NCBI GenBank assembly: GCA_046593355.1
Contig: JBKJNY010000102.1
Span: forward strand, 62,001 to 126,000
Reading direction: 5' to 3'
Origin: SXOA01 sp046593355
GTDB lineage: Bacteria > Planctomycetota > Planctomycetia > Pirellulales > Pirellulaceae
Length of the DNA: 64,000 nt
Numbering within the stretch: position 1 is the first letter of the stretch; each line of letters begins with the position of its first letter. Positions 44,972 through 53,756 of the stretch are shown piece after piece. Position numbers and translations under genes: made by a program. The notes beneath the pieces were generated by a model. The model was not told where the DNA came from. It made no database searches and saw only the letters and a list, made by a program, of their open reading frames with translations.

Positions 44972-44995
44972 GTGGGGTAGGCTTCTAGCCTGCCC
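44972..44995. repeat. GTGGGGTAGGCTTC half-element
   Basis: These 24 bases match one arm of the palindrome at 56485-56567 with one difference (CTAGCC for CCAGCC). No second arm is present. The element takes up the space between aceE and aceF where the aceF ribosome-binding site would lie. Confidence 0.8.
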
Positions 44996-45005
44996 AGAAA
45001 CAACC

Positions 45006-46334
45006 ATGCCCACAGAAGTCACACTCCCCAACCTTGGCGACGGCATTGATTCCGGCGACATCCTGGATGTCCTCGTGAAAGCGGGGGATCAGGTTGCCAA
45101 GGATCAGGGAATCATTGAAATCGAAACCGGCAAGGCCACGCTGCAGGTCCCTTCCACCTTTGCCGGCAAGGTGACCAAGGTACACGTCGCCGCGGGCCAA
45201 ACGGTCAAGCCGGGCGCGGTCCTGCTGACGCTCGAAGCTGCTGCCAAAGAAGCTGTGGCCAAAGCACCGGCCGCGCCCGCCGCAAAAGCGCCGCCACCCG
45301 CTGCCGCTGCGCCGGCCGCTAAGTCGGCTCCCAAGCCCTCAGCCCCAAAGTCACCATCGCCTGCTCCGGCCGCTCCGCCTCCGGAGCTTGCTCCTGTCGC
45401 TGTGGAAGCCCCAGCCGAGCCGGTTCCCGAGCCGGCCGAAAATGGCGGTGAGATTGCCGCCGGCCCCGCGGTCCGGCGATTTGCCCGCGAAGTCGGCGTG
45501 GACCTGAATCGCGTCACCGGCAGCGGCCCCGGCGGGCGCATCAGTCGAGAGGATGTATTGACGGTCGTCCGTCAGTCGAGCCAAGCCGCTGGCGCGAACG
45601 GCGCGGGGAAGGCTTCCCAGCGGGACAATTGGGGGCCCATCCATGCCGAGAAGATGACCAAAATCCGCAAGACCATTGCGGCGAAAATGGCGGAGTCCGG
45701 CACCACCGTCCCCCGCGTCACCAATTTCGACGATGCCGACGTGACGGAACTCGAAAAAATCCGCCTGACGAGCAAGGACGATTACGCCAAGAAGGGGATC
45801 AAGCTCACCAGCCTGCCGTTTGTGGTCAAAGCGGTGGCGATGGCCCTCCGCTCCCATCCCATCATCAACGCCTCGCTGGATTTGGAGAGCGAGCAGATTA
45901 TCTACAAAGACTACGTCAACATCGGCATCGCCGTGGATACCGACCGCGGCCTCGTCGTCCCCAGCCTCCGCAACGCCGACGACTTGAGCATCTCGGACAT
46001 CGCCCGCGGCCTGGCCACCATCTCCGAGAACATGCGGGAGGGGCGGATCAACCCCGCCGACCTCGCCGGCAGCACCTTCAGCATCAGCAACCTGGGGGCC
46101 ATCGGCGGCACCTACAGCACGCCCATCATCAACACGCCCGAGGTCGCCATCCTCCTCGTCGGCCGCTCGCGAAAAATGCCCGTCGTCGTCGATGACCAGG
46201 TGCAAATCCGCCTGATGATGCCACTGAGCCTCTCCTACGACCATCGCCTGGTCGATGGCGGCGCTGCGGCTCGGTTTCTCAACGATGTGATTGATTATCT
46301 GAGGGCGCCGGGTCGCCTGCTGCTCGCGCCGTAG
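45006..46334 (+). CDS. aceF: Dihydrolipoamide acetyltransferase (PDH E2)
   Basis: E2 transfers the acetyl group from lipoate to coenzyme A and forms the core of the pyruvate dehydrogenase complex. The 442-residue product has one lipoyl domain with Lys43 (ETGKATLQVP), an Ala/Pro-rich linker (80-150), a peripheral subunit-binding domain (PAVRRFAREVGVDL, near 160-190), and a catalytic domain ending in DHRLVDGGAAARF. One lipoyl domain is fewer than in E. coli. The start ATG at 45006 lacks a clear ribosome-binding site because of the half-element before it. The TAG stop lies in the repeat at 46331. Confidence 0.96.
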   Translation: MPTEVTLPNLGDGIDSGDILDVLVKAGDQVAKDQGIIEIETGKATLQVPSTFAGKVTKVHVAAGQTVKPGAVLLTLEAAAKEAVAKAPAAPAAKAPPPAAAAPAAKSAPKPSAPKSPSPAPAAPPPELAPVAVEAPAEPVPEPAENGGEIAAGPAVRRFAREVGVDLNRVTGSGPGGRISREDVLTVVRQSSQAAGANGAGKASQRDNWGPIHAEKMTKIRKTIAAKMAESGTTVPRVTNFDDADVTELEKIRLTSKDDYAKKGIKLTSLPFVVKAVAMALRSHPIINASLDLESEQIIYKDYVNIGIAVDTDRGLVVPSLRNADDLSISDIARGLATISENMREGRINPADLAGSTFSISNLGAIGGTYSTPIINTPEVAILLVGRSRKMPVVVDDQVQIRLMMPLSLSYDHRLVDGGAAARFLNDVIDYLRAPGRLLLAP

Positions 46335-46454
46335 TAGGCTGTCTCTCCGAGACGGCCTGGCGTGGACGCCGCCCTTCGTGAAAAGTGCTTTCACGAAATA
46401 CCCTCTCGCGTCAGGCTACCTCAACACCCGACCGTCTTGGAAAGACGGCCTACT
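46331..46454. repeat. GTAGGC-CGTCTT palindrome with inner hairpins
   Basis: GTAGTAGGCTGTCTCTCCGA at the left and CCGTCTTGGAAAGACGGCCT at the right are related inverted ends. The right end is a hairpin CCGTCTT, GGA, AAGACGG; the left is GTCTC, TCC, GAGAC. A separate hairpin TTCGTGAAA with TTTCACGAA lies in the middle (about 46375-46397). GTAG at the left end includes the aceF stop codon. Confidence 0.8.
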
Positions 46455-46462
46455 TTGGGAAC

Positions 46463-47923
46463 CTACAGATACGGCATCGCCAGCCTTGCGATCCCGTCGC
46501 GCAGGCGGACGGGAATCGTGCGGCTGTCAACTTCTTCCAGGCTGGTCTGGTGGGAGACGCTGATTCTGTGACGGACGATTTCATTGAGCTGCGCGGCTAA
46601 AATCCGGTCGTAGCATTCTACGTTGAATTCAAAGTTCAGGCGGAGGCTTCGCGCGTCCCAGTTCGCGCTGCCGACGAAGCTCCACACGTCGTCCACCACC
46701 ATCAGCTTGGTGTGGTCGAACGGGGGAGGCGACAGCCAGACCTTGCAGCCCCGCTGCAGCACCTGCCAAAGCTGCGCCGTGCAGGCCCACTGCACCAGCC
46801 GCAGGTTGTTCTTTTGCGGCACGATGATATTCACGTCCACACCGCGCATGGCGGCCACGTTGAGGGCTGTAATCAGTGCCTGGTCCGGCAGAAAATACGG
46901 GGTGATGATGTTCAGCGACCTGCTCGCGCAGCCGATCGCGCCGAGGATCGTCAGGCGGATTTTGTCGTACTCCACGTCCGGCCCATCCTCAATTCCGCGA
47001 GCCAGGCAGGTGCCGATCTGCTCCACGGCGGGGAACCAGGCATCGCCGGCCAGGCGTTCGTCCGTGCAGAACTCCCAGTCGTCCGCGAACGTCTCTTGCA
47101 AATGAGTGACGACCGGCCCTTCGACCTTGAAATGCAGGTCATGCAGCGGGTGTTTGCCAGGATTGCTCTCGCAGCTCCCTTGGCGGATGTTCATACCGCC
47201 GGTGAAGCCGACGCGGCCGTCCACTACCATGATTTTGCGGTGGCTTCGCAAATTGCTGTAGTGAAATTTCCAGGGAATCAGAGTGGGGAGGAAGGTATCG
47301 AAACTGATGCCTGCCCCACGGAGATGCCCCTTGATGGACGGCCAGGTGTAACGGGTGCCCACGTCGTCAATCAGCACCCGCACCTCCACGCCTCGGTCCT
47401 TGGCACGAGCCAGCGCGTGGACAAACTTTCGCCCCGCTTCGTCGTTATCAAAAATATAGGTTTGCAGGCTGACGGATTTGTTGGCCCCATCGATGGCGGC
47501 GAGCATTTCCGCGTAGGCATCGTCCCCCTTGGCCAGCGGCGTCAGGCGGTTGCCGTCGAGCAATGGGATCTTGGAGGCTTTGTCGACGAATTGGACCAGG
47601 CGGCTGAGGCGGTCGTAGTCGGGGCCGAGCTCCCGGTGTAGGTCTTCATCGGTGCTGTACTCCCGCGGCGGCGAGGCCGGCTTCTGCTGATACTTCATCA
47701 GGCGGCGGGCCTTGCGGTGAATTCGGTTGACGCCGAACATCACGTACAAGAGCGTGCCGAAGAAAGGCGTCAGCCAGATGATGCCCACCCAGCCCAGAGC
47801 GCTGCGGTTGTCCCGCTTGGTGAGGACGACGTGGCACGACGCGCCGATGGCCAGTCCCGTGTTGAGGACGGCGAATAGGTAGGGCCAGAGGGTGTAGAAG
47901 ATTTCGGGGAGCAGGTCGTCCAT
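46463..47923 (-). CDS. cls: Cardiolipin synthase (phospholipase D family)
   Basis: The enzyme condenses phosphatidylglycerol molecules to cardiolipin at the inner membrane. The 486-residue product has two N-terminal helices (about 8-27 and 42-62) and two HKD motifs, SHRKIMVVDG and DHTKLMVVDD. The GGMNIRQ and GSANWDARS segments that follow them are typical. Length is normal. It reads toward aceF, and its TAG stop lies next to the repeat at 46331-46454. Confidence 0.94.
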   Translation of the reverse strand: MDDLLPEIFYTLWPYLFAVLNTGLAIGASCHVVLTKRDNRSALGWVGIIWLTPFFGTLLYVMFGVNRIHRKARRLMKYQQKPASPPREYSTDEDLHRELGPDYDRLSRLVQFVDKASKIPLLDGNRLTPLAKGDDAYAEMLAAIDGANKSVSLQTYIFDNDEAGRKFVHALARAKDRGVEVRVLIDDVGTRYTWPSIKGHLRGAGISFDTFLPTLIPWKFHYSNLRSHRKIMVVDGRVGFTGGMNIRQGSCESNPGKHPLHDLHFKVEGPVVTHLQETFADDWEFCTDERLAGDAWFPAVEQIGTCLARGIEDGPDVEYDKIRLTILGAIGCASRSLNIITPYFLPDQALITALNVAAMRGVDVNIIVPQKNNLRLVQWACTAQLWQVLQRGCKVWLSPPPFDHTKLMVVDDVWSFVGSANWDARSLRLNFEFNVECYDRILAAQLNEIVRHRISVSHQTSLEEVDSRTIPVRLRDGIARLAMPYL

Positions 47924-48058
47924 CAGGAGGTCCGGGGGAAGGGGGTGCTCTTTGATTCTAGCCGGATGAGTTTAGGGAGTTGTTGTCCTAATAGGAATTT
48001 CGGAGAAGGCGTGTTCTAATGCCAGGGTCCATTTTCCGCCCTTTCCGGAGGCGCTGTC

Positions 48059-49093
48059 ATGCTATTCCGTATCTCCTCGCTCCATGCGCTCATAGGAGCT
48101 TTTGCGATTCTGCTCTCTTCCACAAACGCCGCCGATACGCAGCGGCAATTATGGGTGACGAATGCTTTTGGCGACGACGTGCATGTGTTTGAAGTGGGCA
48201 CCTGGAAGCTGCTGAAGACGATCAAGGTGGGGCCGAATCCCCACGGCATTTCCGCGACGGCGGACGGGAAGACCGTGCATATCGCGCTGGAGAACTTCGG
48301 CGGCAAGGAGGGAGAGTTGCTGTGGCTCGACGCGGTGAGCGGCGACATCCAGGGGCGGGTGAAAGTCGGCCCCAAGCCCAACGAGAATGAATGCACGCCG
48401 GATGGGAAGTGGATTTACGTGCCTTGCGAGGATGGCCAATATTGGGTGGTGGACGGCGAACACAAGAAGGTAGTGGCGAAGATCATGACCGGCGGCCGGC
48501 CGCACAACACGACGATTAGCGCTGACGGCAAGCGGATGTACCTCTCGCCAATGGGCGCGCCAAAGAAGGTCACGATTGTGGATGTGGAGGCTGGGCACAA
48601 GGTGATCGGCGAAATCCCGTTTGATAACAGCGTCCGCCCGCCGGCGATTTCCCAGGATGAGAAGCTGTTCTTTCAGAACATTGATGGGCTGGTGGGTTTT
48701 CAGGTCGCCGACATCGTCAGCCGCAAAGTGATCAAAACGGTCGCGGAAAAGATGGCGGACGACAAGAAGGACGTGCCGACACGCAGCCACGGGCTGTGCG
48801 TGCGGCCCGACCAGAAGGAGATTTGGTCCTGCAACGTGGAGCACGAGAGCTTGCACGTTCACGAAATGACGAGCGGCAACTATGACGAGACTGCCCGCAT
48901 TAAAATGCCAGGGCGAATTTACTGGGTGACCTTCAGCCCCGACAGCAAGTGGGGCTTTGTCAGCGTGCGGAGCAAGCAGCAGGTGGCCGTCATCGATTGC
49001 CACACCAAGGAGATCGTCAAGCTGCTCGACGCCGGCAAGGAACCCAAGCGAACGCAGGTAATTGACGTGCCTGTTAGAAGTTCGCCAAAGTAG
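48059..49093 (+). CDS. Secreted YVTN-type beta-propeller protein
   Basis: The 344-residue product has a signal peptide (cut near residue 24, TNAA) and propeller repeats with the YVTN-family pattern (LWVTNAFGDDVHVFEVGTW, NPHGISATADGKTVHIALEN, WGFVSVRSKQQVAVIDCHT). It is probably exported; its ligand is unknown. GGAGG is placed well before the ATG. The TAG stop at 49091-49093 lies in a GTAG repeat end. Confidence 0.85.
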   Translation: MLFRISSLHALIGAFAILLSSTNAADTQRQLWVTNAFGDDVHVFEVGTWKLLKTIKVGPNPHGISATADGKTVHIALENFGGKEGELLWLDAVSGDIQGRVKVGPKPNENECTPDGKWIYVPCEDGQYWVVDGEHKKVVAKIMTGGRPHNTTISADGKRMYLSPMGAPKKVTIVDVEAGHKVIGEIPFDNSVRPPAISQDEKLFFQNIDGLVGFQVADIVSRKVIKTVAEKMADDKKDVPTRSHGLCVRPDQKEIWSCNVEHESLHVHEMTSGNYDETARIKMPGRIYWVTFSPDSKWGFVSVRSKQQVAVIDCHTKEIVKLLDAGKEPKRTQVIDVPVRSSPK

Positions 49094-49115
49094 TGCGCTC
49101 ACTCCCTGAGCGGAC
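49090..49115. repeat. Half-copy of a GTAG hairpin element
   Basis: GTAGTGCGCTCACTCCCTGA followed by GCGGAC matches one arm of the element at 57223-57274 (GTCCGCTCA stem, read inverted). Its GTAG includes the stop codon of the YVTN gene. Confidence 0.65.
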
Positions 49116-49165
49116 ATTCCTGATTCGCGCGAACAGATATCGCAGGACCTTTCAAGGAGCAGAAC

Positions 49166-49403
49166 ATGGGCGAAGAAAATCGTAGTTCTTCCGGCAGCAG
49201 CACGGTGATGATCGTGGTGGCCATTCTGGGCGGCATTCTGCTGCTTGGCTGTTGCGGCGGTGTTGTCGTGCTTGGCGGGGGGGGCGTTGATGTTCCAAGC
49301 CGTCGAGGTCAAAGACGAAGCGCCACCGGCAGCAACCGGGCAGCGGTTGATCGCGGAGCCGGATGACTCTCCGCCTGCGCCCAAGTCGGCTGAAACAGAA
49401 TGA
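49166..49403 (+). pseudogene. MGEENR paralogue 1, frameshifted at a G8 run
   Basis: The frame starts MGEENRSSSGSSTVMIVVAI with one membrane helix and a GCCGG motif, like the next two genes. At 49277-49284 there is a run of eight G. As sequenced, the frame continues to 49366 as a Ser/Arg/Gly-rich tail unlike its paralogues. Removing one G gives a tail LMFQAVEVKDEAPPAATGQR and on, ending with TGA at 49401-49403, which has the acidic Pro-rich character of the paralogues. It is a frameshift, a phase-variable run or a sequencing error. Confidence 0.6.
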
Positions 49404-49449
49404 GCGGCGTTCGTTTCTGTGGCGGAAGCCCGTTTGTCAGGAGCTAATT

Positions 49450-49833
49450 ATGGGCGAGGAAAATCGCGGGTCATCCGGCAGCGACACCGCCATGTTTGTT
49501 GTCGCCATTCTCGGCGGTTTGCTGCTGCTGGGATGTTGCGGCGGCCTTGTGGTATTGGGCCTTGTGGTATTGGGCCTGGGGGGCGGGCGCTTCTTGTCCC
49601 GACCAGCACCGCAACAGTTTGCTCCCGTCGCTTCACCGCCGGCTGTCCAGATGCAAATGGAGGAAATGACCAAGGAATTGGAGCCCCTCAAGATCCTGCC
49701 TGACGACCAATCCGTGCCGGTGCGCGGCGATCCAGGCAATTTCGGAGAGGTGCCCGACGTCCTGCCGGGGCTGAAAGCGCCGGGAAAAGATAGTCTACCC
49801 CCTGCTCCCGCGCTGAAAGAGACCAAGGAATAA
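49450..49833 (+). CDS. MGEENR paralogue 2, single-helix membrane protein
   Basis: The 127-residue product has the N-terminus MGEENRGSSGSDTAMFVVAI, one hydrophobic helix with GCCGG (about residues 13-42) and a Pro/Glu-rich tail. The sequence around the start, with AGGAG then ATGGGCGAGGAAAATCG, is nearly the same as in the other two copies. No named family is recognised. The frame upstream of 49450 is open but does not match the paralogues. Confidence 0.7.
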   Translation: MGEENRGSSGSDTAMFVVAILGGLLLLGCCGGLVVLGLVVLGLGGGRFLSRPAPQQFAPVASPPAVQMQMEEMTKELEPLKILPDDQSVPVRGDPGNFGEVPDVLPGLKAPGKDSLPPAPALKETKE

Positions 49834-49884
49834 GCGAACGGGGCGTCAACAGTTTAGCGATGTTTCCCTTCACAGGAGCCGAAC

Positions 49885-50229
49885 ATGGGCGAAGAAAATC
49901 GTGAGTCATCCGGCAGCGGCACGACACTGTTGGTGATTGGCATCGTCGCCGTGGTGTTGCTAGTTCCCTGCTGCGGCGGCGTGGTGCTGCTCGGGGGCGG
50001 CTGGTTCTTCGCGCGATCGGCGGCCCAGGAGATGCGAATGGAGGAGATGGAGGTGCAAGACCGCGCGCGGCAGGACTTTGAGAAGTCCAGCAACGAAATG
50101 CAAGAGGCAAAGGAGAAGATTCGTCAGGAAATCGAAGGGATCAAGTTCCCCGACGCACCTCCCGACGTGCCTCCGCCGGAGATCGCTCCGGTTTCCGAAC
50201 CTCCCGCGGTGGAAGAAAAGAAGGAGTGA
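49885..50229 (+). CDS. MGEENR paralogue 3, single-helix membrane protein
   Basis: The 114-residue product has the same N-terminus (MGEENRESSGSGTTLLVIGI), a helix with PCCGG, a charged helical stretch (about residues 48-90, QEMRMEEMEVQDRARQDFEK) and a Pro/Glu-rich tail. The N-terminal 45 residues are shared with the two preceding copies and the tails differ. The set looks like a tandem duplication with diverged C-termini. Confidence 0.72.
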   Translation: MGEENRESSGSGTTLLVIGIVAVVLLVPCCGGVVLLGGGWFFARSAAQEMRMEEMEVQDRARQDFEKSSNEMQEAKEKIRQEIEGIKFPDAPPDVPPPEIAPVSEPPAVEEKKE

Positions 50230-50253
50230 CGGCTGAGCAGCTTGCACCCTCGG

Positions 50254-50841
50254 CTAGTCTGTCGCGGGCGGCGACTGCTTGACGAGGTTGCTGATCTGCT
50301 TGAACTCCGGCGTGCCGGCCACGTCGCACCACTCGAACAAGGCCGCTTCGACGGTGGTCAATGTCGCCCCCGCCGAGTCCATCCGCCGCAGGGCTATCTC
50401 GTAGTCAAGTTGTCCCCGAGCGCCGACGGCATCAACGGCCAGGTAAACCCGAAATCCCGCCGCCAGCAGGTCATGCACCGTTTGCTGCACGCAGACATGG
50501 GTCTCGATGCCGCAAACCAGGATGCGGTGAATTCCCTTCTGCCCCAACTCTTCAAACAGCTCGCCACATTCCCCGCAGCTAAAGGCGAGCTTGGCGGAGA
50601 TGGTGCCGAGCTTTGCCGCCAACTCCGCTGAGGTCGGACCCAGCCCCTTGGGGTACTGCTCCGTCGCCAGCACCGGCAGCCCCAGAATCTTCGCCCCGTC
50701 AATTAGCCGACCGACATTCCAAACGAGCGCCTCATGCCTCCGAATGAGCTGCACCAGCTTCTCCTGCATATCGACGACCAAGAGCGCGGTATCGTCCCGG
50801 TTCATCAGTTCCGGACTGCGGGGAAGGCGGGAAGTGGCCAT
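50254..50841 (-). CDS. Isochorismatase-family cysteine hydrolase
   Basis: The 195-residue product has the catalytic triad Asp24 (VVDMQEKL), Lys84 (SAKLAFSC) and Cys117 (GIETHVCVQQT). The family includes hydrolases of isochorismate, nicotinamide and similar compounds; the specific substrate is not visible. ATG at 50841 was chosen. The frame upstream to 50901 is in the repeat between this gene and xylB. Confidence 0.88.
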   Translation of the reverse strand: MATSRLPRSPELMNRDDTALLVVDMQEKLVQLIRRHEALVWNVGRLIDGAKILGLPVLATEQYPKGLGPTSAELAAKLGTISAKLAFSCGECGELFEELGQKGIHRILVCGIETHVCVQQTVHDLLAAGFRVYLAVDAVGARGQLDYEIALRRMDSAGATLTTVEAALFEWCDVAGTPEFKQISNLVKQSPPATD

Positions 50842-50849
50842 GCGGGAAG

Positions 50850-50936
50850 AAGTGTAAAGTGCAAAGTGTAGAGTGCAAAGTGACGGGCAAAACAGGTACA
50901 CTCTGCACTTTACACTCTACACTTTGCACTCCCCAC
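50850..50936. repeat. AGTGTAAAGTGCAAAGTG low-complexity inverted repeat
   Basis: The left side repeats units like AGTGTAAAGTGCAAAGTGTA and the right side holds the inverted form (CTGCACTTTACACTCTACAC). It fills nearly all of the 100 bases between the divergent isochorismatase and xylB genes. A string of similar character is at 55026-55085. Confidence 0.75.
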
Positions 50937-50941
50937 TCCCC

Positions 50942-52465
50942 ATGACCTACTTCCTCGGCATTGATGTCGGCACTTCAGGCACGAAAACGCTGGTCATGAA
51001 CGCAGCAGGCAAGATTCTGGCAGAGGCCACGCGGAATTATCCGCTGCATTCCCCCAAGCCCCTCTGGACCGAGCAGGATCCGGAGGACTGGTGGAAAGCG
51101 ACCGTCGCCACCGTGCGGTCGGTCGTGAGGAAGGCCAAGCTGAAAGCGGCGGACGTGAAAGCCATCGGCCTCTCCGGCCAGATGCACGGCTCGGTCTTTC
51201 TCGACAAAAAGAACCAGGTCATCCGCCCCGCTCTGCTCTGGAACGACCAGCGGACCGAGGCCGAGTGCCAGGAAATTGAACGCCGCGCCGGCGGCCGCGA
51301 GAAGCTCATCCAGATGGTCGCCAATCCGGCGCTGACCGGCTTTACCGCGCCCAAGATACTCTGGCTGCGGAATAAGGAGCCCAAGAATTTCGACAAGCTG
51401 AAGAAAGTGCTGCTGCCCAAGGACGATGTTCGCAGGCGGATGACGGGCGAGTTCGCCACGGACGTCAGCGACGCCAGCGGCATGTTGCTCCTGGACGTGG
51501 CCAAGCGGACCTGGTCGAAGAAGCTTCTCTCCGCGCTGGAGCTGGATGAAGACCTGTTGGCAAAATGCTATGAATCGGAAGAGATCACCGGCAATCTGAC
51601 GAGAGAGGCGGCTGCGGAACTGGGACTTTCCACAAGTTGCGTCGTCGTCGGCGGGGCAGGCGATTGCGCGGCGAATGCGGTGGGAACTGGCGTCGTCAAA
51701 ACGGGCGTGCTCTCCACTTCCATCGGCACCAGCGGCATCATGTTCGTGCATAGCGACGACATGCAGATCGATCCGCTCGGCCGGTTGCACACATTTTGCC
51801 ACGCGGTGCATGGCAAGTGGCACATGATGGGTGTCAGCCTGACCGGCGGCGGTGCCCTGCAATGGTTCACCGAGAAGGTCTGCGCCGATCTCTTCGCCAA
51901 GAGCAAGAAAAACTCCTTCAACGCGCTCACGAAGGAAGCCGGTGCCGTTCCCACGGGGAGCGAGGGACTCTTCTTCCTGCCTTACCTGGCAGGCGAGCGG
52001 ACGCCGCACGCCGACCCCCACGCCCGCGGCTGCTTCATCGGCCTGACACTGAAACACGCCCGCGGCCACTTGGCCCGCTCCGTCATGGAAGGGGTCGGCT
52101 ACGCGATGCGGGACAGCCTGGCGATCATCCAGTCGCTCGGCGTCCCGGTACACGAAATTCGGGCCTCCGGCGGCGGTTCAAAATCGCAGTTGTGGCGGCA
52201 AATCCAGGCGGATGTTTTTGGCCAAGACGTCGTCACCATCAATGCCGAACAAGGCCCCGCCTACGGCGTCGCTCTCTTGGCCGCCGTCGGGGCGGGCTCG
52301 TTTAAGACGATCGAGGAGGCCTGCGAAGCGACCATCTTTCCCGTCAAGACCACGCCGCTCGATAAGACGGCGGCCAAATTCTACGACCGCGGCTTTCCGC
52401 TCTACCAGCAGCTATATCGGTCGCTGAAGCAGGATTTAGAGGCCATTTCGGGGCTTGAGGGTTAA
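50942..52465 (+). CDS. xylB: Xylulokinase (FGGY kinase)
   Basis: The enzyme phosphorylates D-xylulose with ATP for the pentose phosphate pathway. The 507-residue product has the N-terminal phosphate-binding motif GIDVGTSGTK (6-15), SGQMHGSVFL, the FGGY-type GAGDCAANAVGTG, TSIGTSGI and the C-terminal ASGGGSKSQLWRQIQADVFG. Length is normal. ATG at 50942 was chosen; the upstream frame is in the repeat. A palindrome follows the stop. Confidence 0.93.
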   Translation: MTYFLGIDVGTSGTKTLVMNAAGKILAEATRNYPLHSPKPLWTEQDPEDWWKATVATVRSVVRKAKLKAADVKAIGLSGQMHGSVFLDKKNQVIRPALLWNDQRTEAECQEIERRAGGREKLIQMVANPALTGFTAPKILWLRNKEPKNFDKLKKVLLPKDDVRRRMTGEFATDVSDASGMLLLDVAKRTWSKKLLSALELDEDLLAKCYESEEITGNLTREAAAELGLSTSCVVVGGAGDCAANAVGTGVVKTGVLSTSIGTSGIMFVHSDDMQIDPLGRLHTFCHAVHGKWHMMGVSLTGGGALQWFTEKVCADLFAKSKKNSFNALTKEAGAVPTGSEGLFFLPYLAGERTPHADPHARGCFIGLTLKHARGHLARSVMEGVGYAMRDSLAIIQSLGVPVHEIRASGGGSKSQLWRQIQADVFGQDVVTINAEQGPAYGVALLAAVGAGSFKTIEEACEATIFPVKTTPLDKTAAKFYDRGFPLYQQLYRSLKQDLEAISGLEG

Positions 52466-52475
52466 GCGGGTTGAC

Positions 52476-52555
52476 GGGGTCGGGAGGGGTTTTTCGCGGC
52501 CTTGCGTCTGGCAGTCTCTATACGTCACGCGACGCGAAAAACTCCTCCCGACCCC
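52476..52555. repeat. GGGGTCGGGAG palindrome, copy 4
   Basis: GGGGTCGGGAGGGGTTTTTC at 52476 pairs with GAAAAACTCCTCCCGACCCC ending at 52555. It has the TTTTTCGCG tail of copy 3. It lies 10 bases after xylB and 25 before the acyltransferase ATG. Confidence 0.9.
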
Positions 52556-52580
52556 TTCCCGCGGGAACCTATGCTTGCGG

Positions 52581-53756
52581 ATGCTCCCCGCGCTCCTCCG
52601 GCTATCTCGCTACGTCCCGGCCCGACTCATCGCCCTGGCCACGCTGCGCGCGGAGCCGAACCTCAAAGGGCATGTTCCGGCCCTCGATGCCATCCGCGGC
52701 CTGGCCATCCTGCTCGTCACCGGCTACCGCTTCTGGGAACGGCCGGTGGGAGAGACCGTGCCGGGCGACACGTTATCACACTTCTTCAGCCTGGGCTTTC
52801 GCGGCGTCGATTTGTTCTTCGTCCTCTCCGGCTTTTTGATCACCGGCATCCTGTTTGACGCCAAAGTCAAGCCGCACTACTTCCGCAACTTCTACATGCG
52901 GCGGACGCTGCGGATCTTCCCGCTGTACTACGCGGTCCTGGCCGTCACGCTTGTTCTTCTGCCGCTCGCCGGCTGGAGCACCTCGCGGCTCTTTCCAGAG
53001 GCGCATCAGGACCAGGCCTGGCTCTGGCTCTATGGCGCCAACGTGCTGCAGTCGCTCCGCGGCGAGTGGTGCCTCGGCTCGTTCAATCACTTCTGGTCGC
53101 TCGCGGTGGAAGAGCATTTCTATCTCTTCTGGCCGCTCGTCATTTACGTTTGCTCGCGGCGGACGGCGATGATTGCCTGCGGCAGCGTGGTGGGCATTGC
53201 GGCAGTTGTTCGCACCCTCTGGCTACTAGGCGGCGGAAACGACGTGGCCGCGGAGACATTCACGCTGCTGCGGATGGACGCGCTCGCCATGGGAGGACTG
53301 CTGGCTCTGGCCGTTCGCGGTTCCGGCGGAGTGAAGGCTCTTTATCCCTGGGCGATTGCCGGAGTCCTCTTTCTGGCGACCCTGCTGCTTCCCATCTCGC
53401 TTATGCACAAACGGCTGCTGGCCATTCCAGAGTTGCTCTTTGCCGCCTTCTTCGCTGGCGTGATTCTGCTTGCCTTAACCGCCTCCAAAGAAGGCTGGTG
53501 GGGCAGGCTCTGGAACTCGTCGCTGCTGCGCTTCTTCGGCAAATACAGCTACGGGATGTACGTCTTTCAGAACCTGCTCATCCCCGTTGTCGCCTCCTGG
53601 CTGAGCGTGGATATCCTCCAGCAGCAACTCGGCAGCCAGCTCCTGGCGAAACTCACGTACCTCACGCTGATGTCCGCCCTCACGATCGCTGCCGCCGTCG
53701 CCAGTTGGCACCTCTTTGAGAAGCACGTCCTCAAGCTGAAGAGCTGGTTTGAATAG
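52581..53756 (+). CDS. Membrane acyltransferase (OafA/YrhL type)
   Basis: The 391-residue product has about ten hydrophobic segments of the acyltransferase 3 family, with conserved segments LDAIRGLAILLV, FRGVDLFFVLSGFLI, RRTLRIFPLYY, FWSLAVEEHFYLFWP and GKYSYGMYVFQ. These proteins O-acylate surface sugars or lipids at the membrane. ATG at 52581 was chosen; the frame upstream is in the palindrome. The stop touches the next palindrome. Confidence 0.9.
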   Translation: MLPALLRLSRYVPARLIALATLRAEPNLKGHVPALDAIRGLAILLVTGYRFWERPVGETVPGDTLSHFFSLGFRGVDLFFVLSGFLITGILFDAKVKPHYFRNFYMRRTLRIFPLYYAVLAVTLVLLPLAGWSTSRLFPEAHQDQAWLWLYGANVLQSLRGEWCLGSFNHFWSLAVEEHFYLFWPLVIYVCSRRTAMIACGSVVGIAAVVRTLWLLGGGNDVAAETFTLLRMDALAMGGLLALAVRGSGGVKALYPWAIAGVLFLATLLLPISLMHKRLLAIPELLFAAFFAGVILLALTASKEGWWGRLWNSSLLRFFGKYSYGMYVFQNLLIPVVASWLSVDILQQQLGSQLLAKLTYLTLMSALTIAAAVASWHLFEKHVLKLKSWFE

